Positions 16,991-25,209 of a DNA stretch of 64,000 nt are shown in pieces. The first letter of the stretch is position 1; the number at the start of each line of letters is the position of its first letter. The notes under the pieces were generated by a model. It was given only the letters and a program-made list of their open reading frames with translations, had not been told where the DNA came from and did not search any database. The position numbers were made by a program, and so were the translations under genes. The DNA is from Actinospineispora acaciae DSM 45401 (GTDB taxonomy: Bacteria; Actinomycetota; Actinomycetes; Mycobacteriales; Pseudonocardiaceae), in the NCBI RefSeq assembly GCF_000620785.1, contig NZ_JIAI01000001.1:1612001-1676000 (forward strand). Direction: 5' to 3'.

Positions 16991-17080
16991 GTGTCCGACA
17001 AGCGCGAGGTCCGCCTCGGCGAGGTGCAACAGACGCTGTTCTTCCCGCTCATCGCCAGGGCCAGGCACACCGAGCGGTGA
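16991..17080 (+). pseudogene. Remnant of an LCMT/Ppm1-type SAM methyltransferase gene
   Basis: From a GTG, 29 residues read VSDKREVRLGEVQQTLFFPL and then IARARHTER before a stop. This is the typical N-terminal end of class I SAM-dependent methyltransferases of the leucine-carboxyl-methyltransferase-like family, which start with a LxEVQxTLLxPLYxRAxET block. The remaining 240 or so residues are missing: the TGA is immediately followed by the stop codon of the opposing TerC gene. It looks like the 5' scar of a gene deleted when the TerC region was joined here. No ribosome site is evident. Recognition rests on this one motif. Confidence 0.55.
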
Positions 17081-18085
17081 TCAGCGGTTGGCGTCCTTAC
17101 GCCGTTGCGAGCCGCGCAGCGAGCCGGGGTGCGCGGTGCGGGTGGGGTCGAGCTTCGTCTTGATCAGGCTGGCGACGGTGACGATCACCAGCACGCCGAT
17201 GATGACGCTCAGGCTCACCGGCGTGGAGATCTCCGGCACCGAGGGGCTCACGTCCACGTGTGCCCAGTGCAGCCCCAGCTTCACGCCGATGAACACCAGG
17301 ATCACCGCGAGCCCGGTCGAGAGGTAGACCAGGCGATCCAGCAGGCCCTGCACCAGGAAGAACAGCGCGCGCAGGCCCAGCAGCGCGAACGCGTTGGCCG
17401 CGAACACGATGAACGCCTCCTCGGTCACGCCGAACACGGCCGGGATGGAGTCGAGCGCGAACAGCAGGTCCACCCCGCCGATCGCGACCAGCACCACCAG
17501 CAGCGGGGTGACCATGCGCCGGCCGTCGACCTTGGTGACGATGCGCCCGCCGACGTAGTCCTCGGTCACCGGAAGCGCGCGGCGCGCGGTGCGAACCACC
17601 ACGTTGTTCTCGACGTCCGGGTCCTCGTCGCGGTGGCGGAACAGCTGCACACCCGTGTAGACCAGCAGGATCCCGAACAGCAGGAACATGAACGAGAACA
17701 GCGACAGCAGCGCGGCGCCCACCACGATGAAGATCGTCCGCATGACCAGGGCGAGGATGATGCCGAAGGTCAGCACCTTCTGGCGGTACTCCTCCGGCAC
17801 CGCGAACGTGGTCATGATGATCACGAAGACGAACAGGTTGTCGACCGAGAGGCTCTTCTCGACGATGTAGCCCGCGAAGTACTGCGTGCCCGCGTCGGCG
17901 CCGTGCGCGAACGCGAACCAGACGCCGAAGGCGACGGCCACCGCGATGTAGAAGACCGACCACAGCACCGCCTCCCGGAACCCCACCCGGTGCGGCCGCG
18001 CGGCGGCGTAGGCGAAGTCGACGGCGAGCAGCGCCACCACGAGGCCGACGGTCGCCGCCCAGGTCAACCAGCCGATCTCGAGCAC
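17081..18085 (-). CDS. TerC/Alx-family integral membrane protein
   Basis: A 334-residue member of the TerC family (YceF/Alx, tellurium-resistance-associated), now linked to metal, especially manganese, export during protein secretion. Seven to nine membrane helices are seen. Family marks are EKSLSVDNLFVFVIIMTTFAVP, LVMRTIFIVVGAALLSLFSF and GGVDLLFALDSIPAVFGVT, whose acidic residues in helices (E, D, D) form the presumed ion path. A GTG start (VLEIGWLTW) was chosen because GGGAGGA stands six bases upstream; the alternative ATG adds ten basic residues. It follows the aconitase X small subunit by 85 bases and may be read through from the hydroxyproline operon. Nothing in its sequence suggests a role in that pathway. 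No manganese riboswitch is seen upstream. Confidence 0.9.
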   Translation of the reverse strand: MLEIGWLTWAATVGLVVALLAVDFAYAAARPHRVGFREAVLWSVFYIAVAVAFGVWFAFAHGADAGTQYFAGYIVEKSLSVDNLFVFVIIMTTFAVPEEYRQKVLTFGIILALVMRTIFIVVGAALLSLFSFMFLLFGILLVYTGVQLFRHRDEDPDVENNVVVRTARRALPVTEDYVGGRIVTKVDGRRMVTPLLVVLVAIGGVDLLFALDSIPAVFGVTEEAFIVFAANAFALLGLRALFFLVQGLLDRLVYLSTGLAVILVFIGVKLGLHWAHVDVSPSVPEISTPVSLSVIIGVLVIVTVASLIKTKLDPTRTAHPGSLRGSQRRKDANR

Positions 18086-18170
18086 CCGATCCTCCCGCCG
18101 CCGTTTTCTCAGCAACGAGCGCTGCTCCCGACGCGTTCCGCCGGCGTCCTCCGATCGATATCACAGCCGT

Positions 18171-18599
18171 TCAGGTGAGGATGTCGACCCACGCCTCCCG
18201 CTCCGTCGCGACGACCCGCGCCCGCGACCCGGTGACCAGCCGGTCGAGATCCTCCGGCGCCAGCACGACGACCGGGACGTCTTCGCCGTAGAGCAGCGCG
18301 GGGACCAGCGCGCCGAGGACCAGGATCGCGTCCGGCGTGCTGGTGACGATCGCGCGGGGGCCCACGCCGGCGTGGATCAGCTCGGCGAGCACCGACGACG
18401 AGGACGACGAGCCCCGCCCGGAGGTCGTCACCAGCACCCGCCCGGCCAGGCCGACACCTCGGTCCGGGTGCCGGACGTCGCTGATGGTGCCGTCGCGACC
18501 GACGCCGCCCCAGAACGACACCGGCTCGGCCAGGCGCACGACCTCGGCCTCGGCGGTGCCCGCCACCTGGCCGACCGCGCGCAGACGCTCAGCCGCCAT
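18171..18599 (-). CDS. Aconitase X swivel (small) subunit
   Basis: A 142-residue DUF126 protein, the swivelling domain of aconitase X. VLVTTSGRGSSSSSSVLAEL carries the conserved GRGSxSxSxVL turn with the substrate-binding serine, followed by AIVTSTPDAILVLGALV. Together with the large subunit it dehydrates cis-3-hydroxy-L-proline to pyrroline-2-carboxylate in bacteria (known for AcnX type II); archaeal relatives act on phosphomevalonate. Its ATG overlaps the last 11 bases of the large-subunit gene, so the two are co-translated. In some species the two parts are one polypeptide; here they are separate. Confidence 0.85.
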   Translation of the reverse strand: MAAERLRAVGQVAGTAEAEVVRLAEPVSFWGGVGRDGTISDVRHPDRGVGLAGRVLVTTSGRGSSSSSSVLAELIHAGVGPRAIVTSTPDAILVLGALVPALLYGEDVPVVVLAPEDLDRLVTGSRARVVATEREAWVDILT

Positions 18600-19848
18600 G
18601 ACCCACCAGCCCCGTGCGGGACGCCTCGACGCAGCCGGCGGTCGTGGTGAGCACGACGTCGACGCCGAGGTTCGCCGGCGCGTACGCCGCCCACTTGCCG
18701 GAGTTCGTGGCGACCGTGCGGGTGCCGCGCGGCAGGACGGGCGCGATGTACGAGCAGGTGTCGGTGAGCACGGTCCAGCCCGAGGCGCGCAGGGCGGTCA
18801 CGATGCCGGCCTCGTCGGCCAGCGCGAGGGTGCCCCGCGAGGTGTTGACCACGGCCCGGACACCGGCACGGACCGCCGGGCCGCCGGCGGCGAGCCGGGC
18901 CAGCTCACCCAGCTCGGGGAGGCTGGCGTGTGGGGTACCGACGCACACCGCGTCGACCGGGCCGGCGGAGACGGTGGACAGCCTGGCCAGCTCGCGCGCG
19001 ACGTCCCGGCCGGTCACCGTGATCACCCGGTCCGGGCGGCGGCCGTGCAGGGCGGCGTCGAGGGTGGGCGCCTCGGGGGTTCGGCCGACCACGTGCACGA
19101 GCGCCACCGACCCGGTCGAGGCGGCCACCGCGCACAGCGCCTTGAGCCGCTCCTCGGCCAGCGAGTCCGGCAGCCCGACGACGGCCGCGACGTCCGCGCC
19201 GGCCACCCGCCCGAGCAGCGCGCCGATCCCGACGGCGGTCAGCTCGTCATCGAGCCCGGGCACACCGGTGCAGTCGAGCACCAGCCGGGCCGCGCGCTCC
19301 TCGTCGCGGTGCAGGCCGGCGTAGGGGGCGCGGGCGGTCAGTGCCGCGCAGATGTCCAGGAAGTCGCCGTAGCGGTCGGTGCGCGCGCCCAGCACGGAGT
19401 TGGCGAACGCGATGGCGTTGGACTCGGCCCAGGCCACGTGCTCACCCAGGCCGGGGCGGGCCTCGCGCTGGTAGGGCGCGCAGGTGTAGGTGGGCCGCGC
19501 GCCCAGGTCCGCGTACGCGGTCATCAGCTCCCGGCCGTCGGTGTGCAGCTCGGGCACCTCGGGGTCCTCGCCCACCGCCGACGGATGCAGCAGGTCGAGG
19601 GCGCCGACGTTCAGCGTGGTGGGCACCCGCACCCGCCCGCCCAGCTCGCGCAGGCGGTGCACGAAGTCCAGCCCGACCGGCCCGTGGTAGAGGCACGAGT
19701 CGATGTGCGCGTGGACGATCTCGACCAGCCGGTCGGCGCCGCGGGCCCGCGCCAGGGAGGCGACGACGCGCATCGCGAGCCGTACCGCCGGGCCGTCCGC
19801 ACCGTCGAGCATCGCCCGCTCGTGCTCGGTGAGGCGCGGGGTCACCAT
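18589..19848 (-). CDS. Aconitase X catalytic (large) subunit, probable cis-3-hydroxy-L-proline dehydratase
   Basis: A 419-residue DUF521 protein. Family features are the N-terminal LTEHERAMLDGADGPAVRLAMRVV, HAHIDSCLYHG, VPTTLNVGALD, and the cysteines expected to hold the iron-sulfur cluster in YTCAPYQ, TDTCSYIAPVL and TTAGCVEASRTG. The length fits the bacterial two-gene form. In this operon, beside two proline-racemase-family enzymes and hydroxyproline dehydrogenase, the best prediction is cis-3-hydroxy-L-proline dehydratase (known activity of AcnX type II). A mevalonate-phosphate role is unlikely because no mevalonate genes are near. GAGG stands about eight bases before the ATG. The product, pyrroline-2-carboxylate, needs a reductase that is not in this operon. 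Confidence 0.82.
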   Translation of the reverse strand: MVTPRLTEHERAMLDGADGPAVRLAMRVVASLARARGADRLVEIVHAHIDSCLYHGPVGLDFVHRLRELGGRVRVPTTLNVGALDLLHPSAVGEDPEVPELHTDGRELMTAYADLGARPTYTCAPYQREARPGLGEHVAWAESNAIAFANSVLGARTDRYGDFLDICAALTARAPYAGLHRDEERAARLVLDCTGVPGLDDELTAVGIGALLGRVAGADVAAVVGLPDSLAEERLKALCAVAASTGSVALVHVVGRTPEAPTLDAALHGRRPDRVITVTGRDVARELARLSTVSAGPVDAVCVGTPHASLPELGELARLAAGGPAVRAGVRAVVNTSRGTLALADEAGIVTALRASGWTVLTDTCSYIAPVLPRGTRTVATNSGKWAAYAPANLGVDVVLTTTAGCVEASRTGLVGHGG

Positions 19849-19896
19849 GATGTCGCCTCACTCGCCGGCGGGGCTGAAGGAGCGCTCATCGGCTGA

Positions 19897-20610
19897 TTAC
19901 TTGTTGTCCGGTGCGGGTCGCGCTGGGGTCTCGCTCCGCCCGGCCCACAGCTCGCGCACGTGACCGATGTGGGTGGTCATGATCCGGGTCATCGCCTCGG
20001 GATCCCTGGCCAGCGCCGCATCCAGGATCTCCAGGTGTTCGGTGGCGTTCTGGCTCAGGGTGCCCTCCTCGGCGAGGACCATCAGCCCGTACAGGCGCGC
20101 CCGCCCGCGCAGGGTGCGCACGACGTCGACCAGGCAGTCGTTGCCGTGCAGCGCCAGGAACGACAGGTGGTACTCCGTGTCGAGGGTGATGTAGCGGCCC
20201 AGGTCCTTGGCCGCGGCCGCCTCGACGATCTCCTCGGCCAGCGGCCGCAGCGCCTCGACCGCCTCGGCGACCTCGCCGACGCAGTCGCGGGCGACCGCCG
20301 CCATGGTCGGGATCTCGATCAGGCCGCGCAGCTCGGCCATGGCGTCCAGCTCGGCGTCGTTGGCCTCGATGACCCGGAACCCCTTGTTCCGGACGGTCTC
20401 GACCAGGCCCTCCCGCACCAGGTCGAGCATCGCCTCCCGGACCGGGGTCGCGGACACGCCGAACTCGGACGCGAGCGCCGGCGCGGAGTAGATCTCCCCC
20501 ACCTTGAGCCGCCCCGAGATCAGCAGCGACCGCAGCGACTGGGTCACCTGGTGGCGCAGGCTGTTCTGCTTGTGAACGCCCGGCACCCCGAGCGACACAT
20601 CCGAACTCAC
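19897..20610 (-). CDS. GntR-family regulator, FCD type (hydroxyproline operon)
   Basis: A 237-residue regulator. Winged HTH at residues 18-82 (LRHQVTQSLRSLLISGRLKVGEIYS, then FGVSATPVREAMLDLVREGL) and an FCD domain from about 90 (DAMAELRGLIEIPTMAAVA, DTEYHLSFLALHGN, EHLEILDAALARD, THIGHVRELW) with the Asp/His residues of the metal site. The C-terminal 15 residues are disordered. It is embedded in the hydroxyproline operon, ten bases behind a racemase-family gene and 48 bases before aconitase X, so it probably controls the whole operon through the near-perfect palindrome at the far promoter. Effector: hydroxyproline or a downstream oxo acid (inference). Confidence 0.9.
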   Translation of the reverse strand: MSSDVSLGVPGVHKQNSLRHQVTQSLRSLLISGRLKVGEIYSAPALASEFGVSATPVREAMLDLVREGLVETVRNKGFRVIEANDAELDAMAELRGLIEIPTMAAVARDCVGEVAEAVEALRPLAEEIVEAAAAKDLGRYITLDTEYHLSFLALHGNDCLVDVVRTLRGRARLYGLMVLAEEGTLSQNATEHLEILDAALARDPEAMTRIMTTHIGHVRELWAGRSETPARPAPDNK

Positions 20611-20619
20611 GCTTCCCCC

Positions 20620-21654
20620 TTATCGCAGCACGAACCCCGGGACGAGGTCGTCGCGCGGGTCGACGGTAAACCGGCTGGTTCCGACCGCGTACGCGGTGCC
20701 CGTCATCGCCGGGATGACCGCCGGGTGTCCGTGCGCGGTGGCCGGTTCGGCGATCCACGCCCGGAACACCGAGCCCACCACCGACTCGTGGCGCAGCTCG
20801 TCGCCCGGGCCCAGCTCGCCGCCGGCGGCGAGCAGCGCGAGCCGGGCCGAGGTACCCGATCCGCACGGCGACCGGTCGACCTCGCCGTCGGAGAACACGG
20901 TGATGTTGCGCTGGTGCAGCCGCCGGGTGCCGTCCTCGCGGGTGGTCGGCGGGTTGACCTCCTCGGTGAGGATCGTGCCGTAGATCCCGGACAGCCGGGG
21001 GTCGGTCGGGTGCTCGGCGGCGCCGGCGGCGTTGAGCGCGTTGCGGATCTCCCGGCCGACCGCGATCAGCTCGGTGACGTCGTCCGGCTCCACCCGCAGG
21101 CCGACGTCCCCCGCCGGCAGCACGGCGAACATCGCGCCGCCGAACGCGACGTCCACGGTGACCGGCCCGCGCGAGGTCGCGACCTTGACGTCGCGGGCGT
21201 GCACGTAGCTGGCCACGTTCGTGAACGTCACGTCCTCGACGAGCCCCCCGACCGTCCGCACCCGCGCCGCGACCCGCCCGGACGGGACGTCGATCACCAC
21301 GTCCGTGACCCCGTCGTCCGGCGCCGGCACCCGGCCCGACGCGACCGCCCACGCCCCGAGCGCGATCGTGCCGTGCCCGCACGCGGTGGAGAACCCGTCT
21401 TTGTGCCAGAACAAAACGCCGAGGTGCGCCCCGTCGTCGTCCGGGGGCACCAGGAACCCGCCGTACATGTCAGCGTGCCCGCGCGGCTCGCTGCACAGCA
21501 GCGCCCGCAGCCACTGGACGTCCTCGTTCTGGACGGCCACCATCCGGCGTTCCGCGACGGTCAACCCGGCCGCCGTCACCGCCGCAGGGCCGTCCGGCAC
21601 GATCCGGAACGGTTCGCCCCCCGTGTGCCAGTCGATCGTCTCGATCGGCCTCAT
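20620..21654 (-). CDS. Proline racemase-superfamily enzyme (hydroxyproline epimerase/dehydratase)
   Basis: A 344-residue member of the proline racemase superfamily. First catalytic Cys92 sits in STACGHGTIALG and second Cys264 in DRSPCGSGTSA. RGHADMYGGF and the closing MTGTAYAVGTSRF are conserved. A Cys/Cys pair is the pattern for racemase/2-epimerase activity; trans-3-hydroxyproline dehydratases carry Cys/Thr. It is therefore predicted to epimerise a hydroxyproline or proline, perhaps a 3-hydroxyproline isomer given the adjoining aconitase X, while the second paralogue in the operon handles trans-4-hydroxyproline. The start MRPIETIDWH was chosen for its GAGGTGGG site; an alternative ATG eight codons earlier overlaps the ABC gene stop (ATGA). 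The division of labour is inference. Confidence 0.82.
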   Translation of the reverse strand: MRPIETIDWHTGGEPFRIVPDGPAAVTAAGLTVAERRMVAVQNEDVQWLRALLCSEPRGHADMYGGFLVPPDDDGAHLGVLFWHKDGFSTACGHGTIALGAWAVASGRVPAPDDGVTDVVIDVPSGRVAARVRTVGGLVEDVTFTNVASYVHARDVKVATSRGPVTVDVAFGGAMFAVLPAGDVGLRVEPDDVTELIAVGREIRNALNAAGAAEHPTDPRLSGIYGTILTEEVNPPTTREDGTRRLHQRNITVFSDGEVDRSPCGSGTSARLALLAAGGELGPGDELRHESVVGSVFRAWIAEPATAHGHPAVIPAMTGTAYAVGTSRFTVDPRDDLVPGFVLR

Positions 21655-21674
21655 GCGATCCCACCTCACTGGTC

Positions 21675-22391
21675 TCATGCCCCCAGGTACGCCTCGACGA
21701 CGTGCGGGTCTGCGCGCAGCTCGCCGGCCGCCCCGGCGACCGTCACCCGCCCGGAGTCGATGACGTAGCCGCGATGGGCGATCTTGAGGGCGGCGCGCGC
21801 GTTCTGCTCGATGAGCAGCACCGACGTGCCCGACCGGTTGATCGAGACGATGGCGCCCATGACCTGGGCCACGACCAGCGGCGCCAGGCCCATGGTCGGC
21901 TCGTCCAGCATGATCAGCCTCGGCTCGGCCACCATCGCCCTGCCGATGGCCAGCATCTGCTGCTCGCCGCCGGACAGCGTGCCGCCCTGCTGGCCGCGCC
22001 GCTCGGCCAGCCGGTCGAACAGCTCGTAGACCCGGTCGATCCGCTTCTCGATGGACGCGCCGCCGTCGCGCACCGTGTAGCCGCCGAGCTGCAGGTTCTC
22101 GTGCACGGTCAGCCGGGAGAAGATCCGCCGGCCCTCGGGGACGTGCACGATCCCGCGTTCCACGATCGACCACGGCGTCGCGGTGGTGATGTCCTCGCCG
22201 TAGGCGGTGATCGAACCGGCGCGGGCGCGCACCACCCCGGAGATGGTGGAGACGGTCGTCGACTTGCCGGCGCCGTTGTTGCCGAGCAGCGCGACGATCT
22301 CGTTCTCGCCGACCGTGAGGTCGAGCCCCCGCAGGGCCTCGACGTTGCCGTAGCCGACCCGCAGGCCGCTGACCTCCAGGACGGTGCTCAT
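21675..22391 (-). CDS. Branched-chain amino acid-type ABC transporter ATPase (LivF-like)
   Basis: A 238-residue ABC ATPase of the LivF type: GNNGAGKSTTVSTISG (Walker A), the LivF-type motif VHVPEGRRIFSRLTVHENL, LSGGEQQMLAIGRAMV (signature), LIMLDEPTMGLAP (Walker B) and a late LLIEQNARAALKIAHRGYVI. Its ATG overlaps the TGA of the fused LivM-LivG gene (ATGA). With LivH, LivMG and LivK it makes an importer. In a hydroxyproline operon the cargo is probably hydroxyproline or a related imino acid, although Liv-type systems are named for leucine, isoleucine and valine. Confidence 0.92.
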   Translation of the reverse strand: MSTVLEVSGLRVGYGNVEALRGLDLTVGENEIVALLGNNGAGKSTTVSTISGVVRARAGSITAYGEDITTATPWSIVERGIVHVPEGRRIFSRLTVHENLQLGGYTVRDGGASIEKRIDRVYELFDRLAERRGQQGGTLSGGEQQMLAIGRAMVAEPRLIMLDEPTMGLAPLVVAQVMGAIVSINRSGTSVLLIEQNARAALKIAHRGYVIDSGRVTVAGAAGELRADPHVVEAYLGA

Positions 22392-24313
22392 CGCCGCCCC
22401 TCCGCCGCGATCCGCTCCGCCTCCAGGTGCGCGTCCTCGTCCTCGGCGCCGAGGTAGGCCTCGATCACGGCCGGGTCGGACCGGATCTCCGCCGGGGTGC
22501 CGTCGGCGATCTTCCTGCCGTAGCTGAGCACGACGATCCGCTCGGACACCTCCATCACCAGGCCCATGTCGTGCTCGATCAGGACCACCGCGATCCCGAG
22601 GTCGGCGATGCGCCGCAGCAGGTCGAGCAGCCGTGCCTTCTCGCCGTGGTTGAGCCCGGCGGCCGGCTCGTCGAGCAGCAGCATCCGGGGCTCGCGGGCC
22701 AGCGCCCTGGCGATCTCCACCCGCCGCTGCTCGCCGTAGGGCAGGTTGCGGGTCGGGGTGGTGCGGTCGTGCTCCATGCCCACGAAGTCGAGCCACCGGT
22801 TCGCCTCGGCGGTGGCGGCGTCCTCGGCGCGGCGGTAGCGCGGCGTGTGCAGCATCGCGTCCAGGAAGTTCTCCCTGATCCGCACGTGCATCCCGGCCCG
22901 CACGTTGTCCAGCACCGTGAGGTCGCCGAACAGCCGCAGGTTCTGGAACGTCCGCGCGATCCCGCCGGCCGCGATGACGGCGGGCCGCTTGCCGGTGACG
23001 TCGGCGCCGGCGAACCTCACCGCGCCCCCGGACGGCTTGTAGAACCCGGTGATGCAGTTGAACGCACTGGTCTTGCCGGCGCCGTTCGGGCCGATCACGG
23101 ACAGCACCTCACCCTCGTGGACGGCGAAGCTCAGGCCGTCCACCGCATGGACGCCGCCGAACGAGACGGCCATGTCCTGGACGTCCAACAGCACGGTGCC
23201 CGCGACGGGCCGCCCCGGCTTGTCCGCCACGGCCGCGCTGTCCGGGACACCTGTCGACGGGCGCCGCTTCGGCTCCCCCATCCGCGCCGGCAACAACCCG
23301 CGCGGACGGAACACCATGATGACGATCAGGAGCACGCCGAACACCAGGTAGCGCCAGTTGTCCGCGCCGCGCAGCAGCTCGGGCAGCAGGGAGATCACCA
23401 GCGCGCCGACGACGACACCCGGCGTCGAGCCCATCCCACCGAGCACGACGGCCATCAGGATCAGCGCCGACCACAGGAAGTTGAAGCTCGGCGGCGAGAT
23501 CGCGGTCTGGTGCACGGCGAAGAGCACGCCCGCGATCCCCCCGAACACCGCCCCCGCGATGTACGCCGCGAACTTGACCTTGTACGTGTGGATGCCCATC
23601 GCCTCGGCGGCGTCCTCGTCCTCGCGCACGAACCGCCACGCCCGCCCCAGCCGCCCGCGCCCGAGCCGGCTGGAGAACAGCACCGCGACACAGACGACCA
23701 CCGCGCACACCCAGTACACCGCGATGTTCGGACGCAGCCCGAAGTCGCCGAAGTCCGGGATGCCGAACAGCCCGTTCGGCCCGCCGGTGAAGTCCAGGTT
23801 GTTCGCGGTGATCCGGATGATCTCGCCGAACCCGAGCGTCACGATCGCCAGGTAGTCGCTGCGCAGCCGCAGCGTCGGCCCGCCGATGATCAGCCCGCCG
23901 GCCACCGCCGCGACCACCACCACCGGCACCGTCGCGATCACCGGCCAGCCGAACTTCGTGGCCAGCACCGCCGAGGTGTACGCGCCGATCGCGAAGAACG
24001 CCGCGTACCCGAGGTCCAACAGCCCGCAGTAGCCGACCACGACGTTCAGCCCGACCGCGAGCATCACGAAGATCAGCGCGTCGGTGGCGATCTGGATGAC
24101 GTACGTGGACGAGTTGACGAACGGCAGCCCCACCGCGAGCACCGCCACCGCCAGCCCCAGCCACGGGCTGGCCAGCACGCCCGACACCGCCCCGGACACC
24201 CGCGCCGCCGGGCCCCCGACCCCCTTCCCGGCCAGCGCCACGTTCGCCTGCCCGCGCTCCTCCACCGCCCGGACGAACGCAGAGGCCTCCTCGCCGAGCC
24301 GCTTCTCGCCCAT
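22388..24313 (-). CDS. Fused LivM permease - LivG ATPase
   Basis: A single 641-residue chain. Residues 50-340 are the LivM permease, with about eight to ten membrane helices (LIFVMLAVGLNVVVGYCGLL, GYAAFFAIGAYTSAVL, then the EAA-like REDEDAAEAMGI loop). Residues 341-372 are a charged linker. Residues 373 onward are the LivG ATPase: GPNGAGKTSAFNCITG (407-422), ARTFQNLRLFGDLTVLDNV, LPYGEQRRVEIARALAREP and LLLDEPAAGLNHGE. Normally these are two proteins. A 45-residue soluble head precedes the first helix. A GTG and an ATG stand side by side at the start and overlap the LivH stop; the ATG was chosen. The fusion forces a fixed stoichiometry and probably makes a heterotetrameric importer with LivH and LivF. 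Confidence 0.92.
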   Translation of the reverse strand: MGEKRLGEEASAFVRAVEERGQANVALAGKGVGGPAARVSGAVSGVLASPWLGLAVAVLAVGLPFVNSSTYVIQIATDALIFVMLAVGLNVVVGYCGLLDLGYAAFFAIGAYTSAVLATKFGWPVIATVPVVVVAAVAGGLIIGGPTLRLRSDYLAIVTLGFGEIIRITANNLDFTGGPNGLFGIPDFGDFGLRPNIAVYWVCAVVVCVAVLFSSRLGRGRLGRAWRFVREDEDAAEAMGIHTYKVKFAAYIAGAVFGGIAGVLFAVHQTAISPPSFNFLWSALILMAVVLGGMGSTPGVVVGALVISLLPELLRGADNWRYLVFGVLLIVIMVFRPRGLLPARMGEPKRRPSTGVPDSAAVADKPGRPVAGTVLLDVQDMAVSFGGVHAVDGLSFAVHEGEVLSVIGPNGAGKTSAFNCITGFYKPSGGAVRFAGADVTGKRPAVIAAGGIARTFQNLRLFGDLTVLDNVRAGMHVRIRENFLDAMLHTPRYRRAEDAATAEANRWLDFVGMEHDRTTPTRNLPYGEQRRVEIARALAREPRMLLLDEPAAGLNHGEKARLLDLLRRIADLGIAVVLIEHDMGLVMEVSERIVVLSYGRKIADGTPAEIRSDPAVIEAYLGAEDEDAHLEAERIAAEGRR

Positions 24314-25209
24314 CACACCCGCTCCGTGACGCGCTCGCCCAACAGCCCGGTCGGCCGCAGGGTCAGGAACAGAATGAGGAAGCCGAACGCGAACACGTCA
24401 CGCCACTGGCTGCCCAGGAACGCCACCCCGAACGACTCCAGCAGCCCCAGCACGATCGCGCCGAGCACGGCACCGCGCAGGTTCCCGATCCCGCCGATCA
24501 CCGCCGCGGTGAACGCCTTGAGCCCGATGATGAAGCCCATCAAGAAGTCGATCTTCCCGTAGTACGCGCCGGCCATCACGCCCGCCGCGCCGGCCAGCGC
24601 GGACCCGATGAAGAACGTCCGGGAGATGACGCTGTCCACGTTGATGCCCATGAGCAGGCACGCCTTCGGGTCCTGCGAGATCGCGCGCATCGCCCGCCCG
24701 GAGCGGGTCCGCTGCACCAGGGTGTCCAGCGCGACCATGAGCGCGACCGCGATCGCCATCATCGCCAGCTGCGGGTAGGTGATCCGCCCGCCGGCGACGC
24801 TCAGCGCCCCGCCACCGACGCCGATCGGGTACACCTCCGGGTTCGGCCCGAACCCGACGGCGATGCCGTACTCCAGCGCGAAGCTCGCGCCGACCGCGGT
24901 GATGAGCACGGACAGCCGGGGCGCGCCCCGGAGCGGGCGGTAGGCCACCCGCTCCAGGACGACACCGAGCAACCCGGTAGCGATCATCGCGATGATCATG
25001 ACGGCGATCAGCGCCAGGAACCCGCCGCCGAGCGCGCCGGCCGCCACGCTCAGCACCGTGAAGCCGGCGAACGCACCCAGCATGTAGATGTCCCCGTGGG
25101 CGAAGTTCAGCAGCTTGATGATCCCGTAGACCATCGAGTAGCCGAGCGCGACCAGGGCGTAGAACGACCCGACGAACAGGCCGTCGAACACCAGCTGGGT
25201 CAGGTTCAT
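24313..25209 (-). CDS. Branched-chain amino acid-type ABC permease (LivH-like)
   Basis: A 298-residue permease with eight or so membrane helices, family marks being FVGSFYALVALGYSMVYGII, LLNFAHGDIYMLGAFAGF and the cytoplasmic-loop motif GRAMRAISQDPKACLLMGIN that docks the ATPase. It ends ALGFLILFLTLRPTGL-like, as LivH does. Its ATG overlaps the TGA of the LivK gene (ATGA) and its own stop overlaps the start of LivMG, so the transporter genes are translationally chained. It forms the channel with the LivM half of the fusion protein. Confidence 0.92.
   Translation of the reverse strand: MNLTQLVFDGLFVGSFYALVALGYSMVYGIIKLLNFAHGDIYMLGAFAGFTVLSVAAGALGGGFLALIAVMIIAMIATGLLGVVLERVAYRPLRGAPRLSVLITAVGASFALEYGIAVGFGPNPEVYPIGVGGGALSVAGGRITYPQLAMMAIAVALMVALDTLVQRTRSGRAMRAISQDPKACLLMGINVDSVISRTFFIGSALAGAAGVMAGAYYGKIDFLMGFIIGLKAFTAAVIGGIGNLRGAVLGAIVLGLLESFGVAFLGSQWRDVFAFGFLILFLTLRPTGLLGERVTERV

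Noticed and set aside
18086..18170. Manganese (yybP-ykoY) riboswitch before TerC
   Set aside because: The gap is 85 bases and lacks the conserved paired loops of that riboswitch.
18337..19896. Plus-strand open frame opposite aconitase X
   Set aside because: Same reasoning: the minus-strand DUF521 and DUF126 proteins are unmistakable.
21655..22173. Longer 517-residue form of the racemase-family protein
   Set aside because: The extra 173 residues are Arg/Gly/Ala-rich frame read-through of the LivF gene; a ribosome site marks the shorter start.
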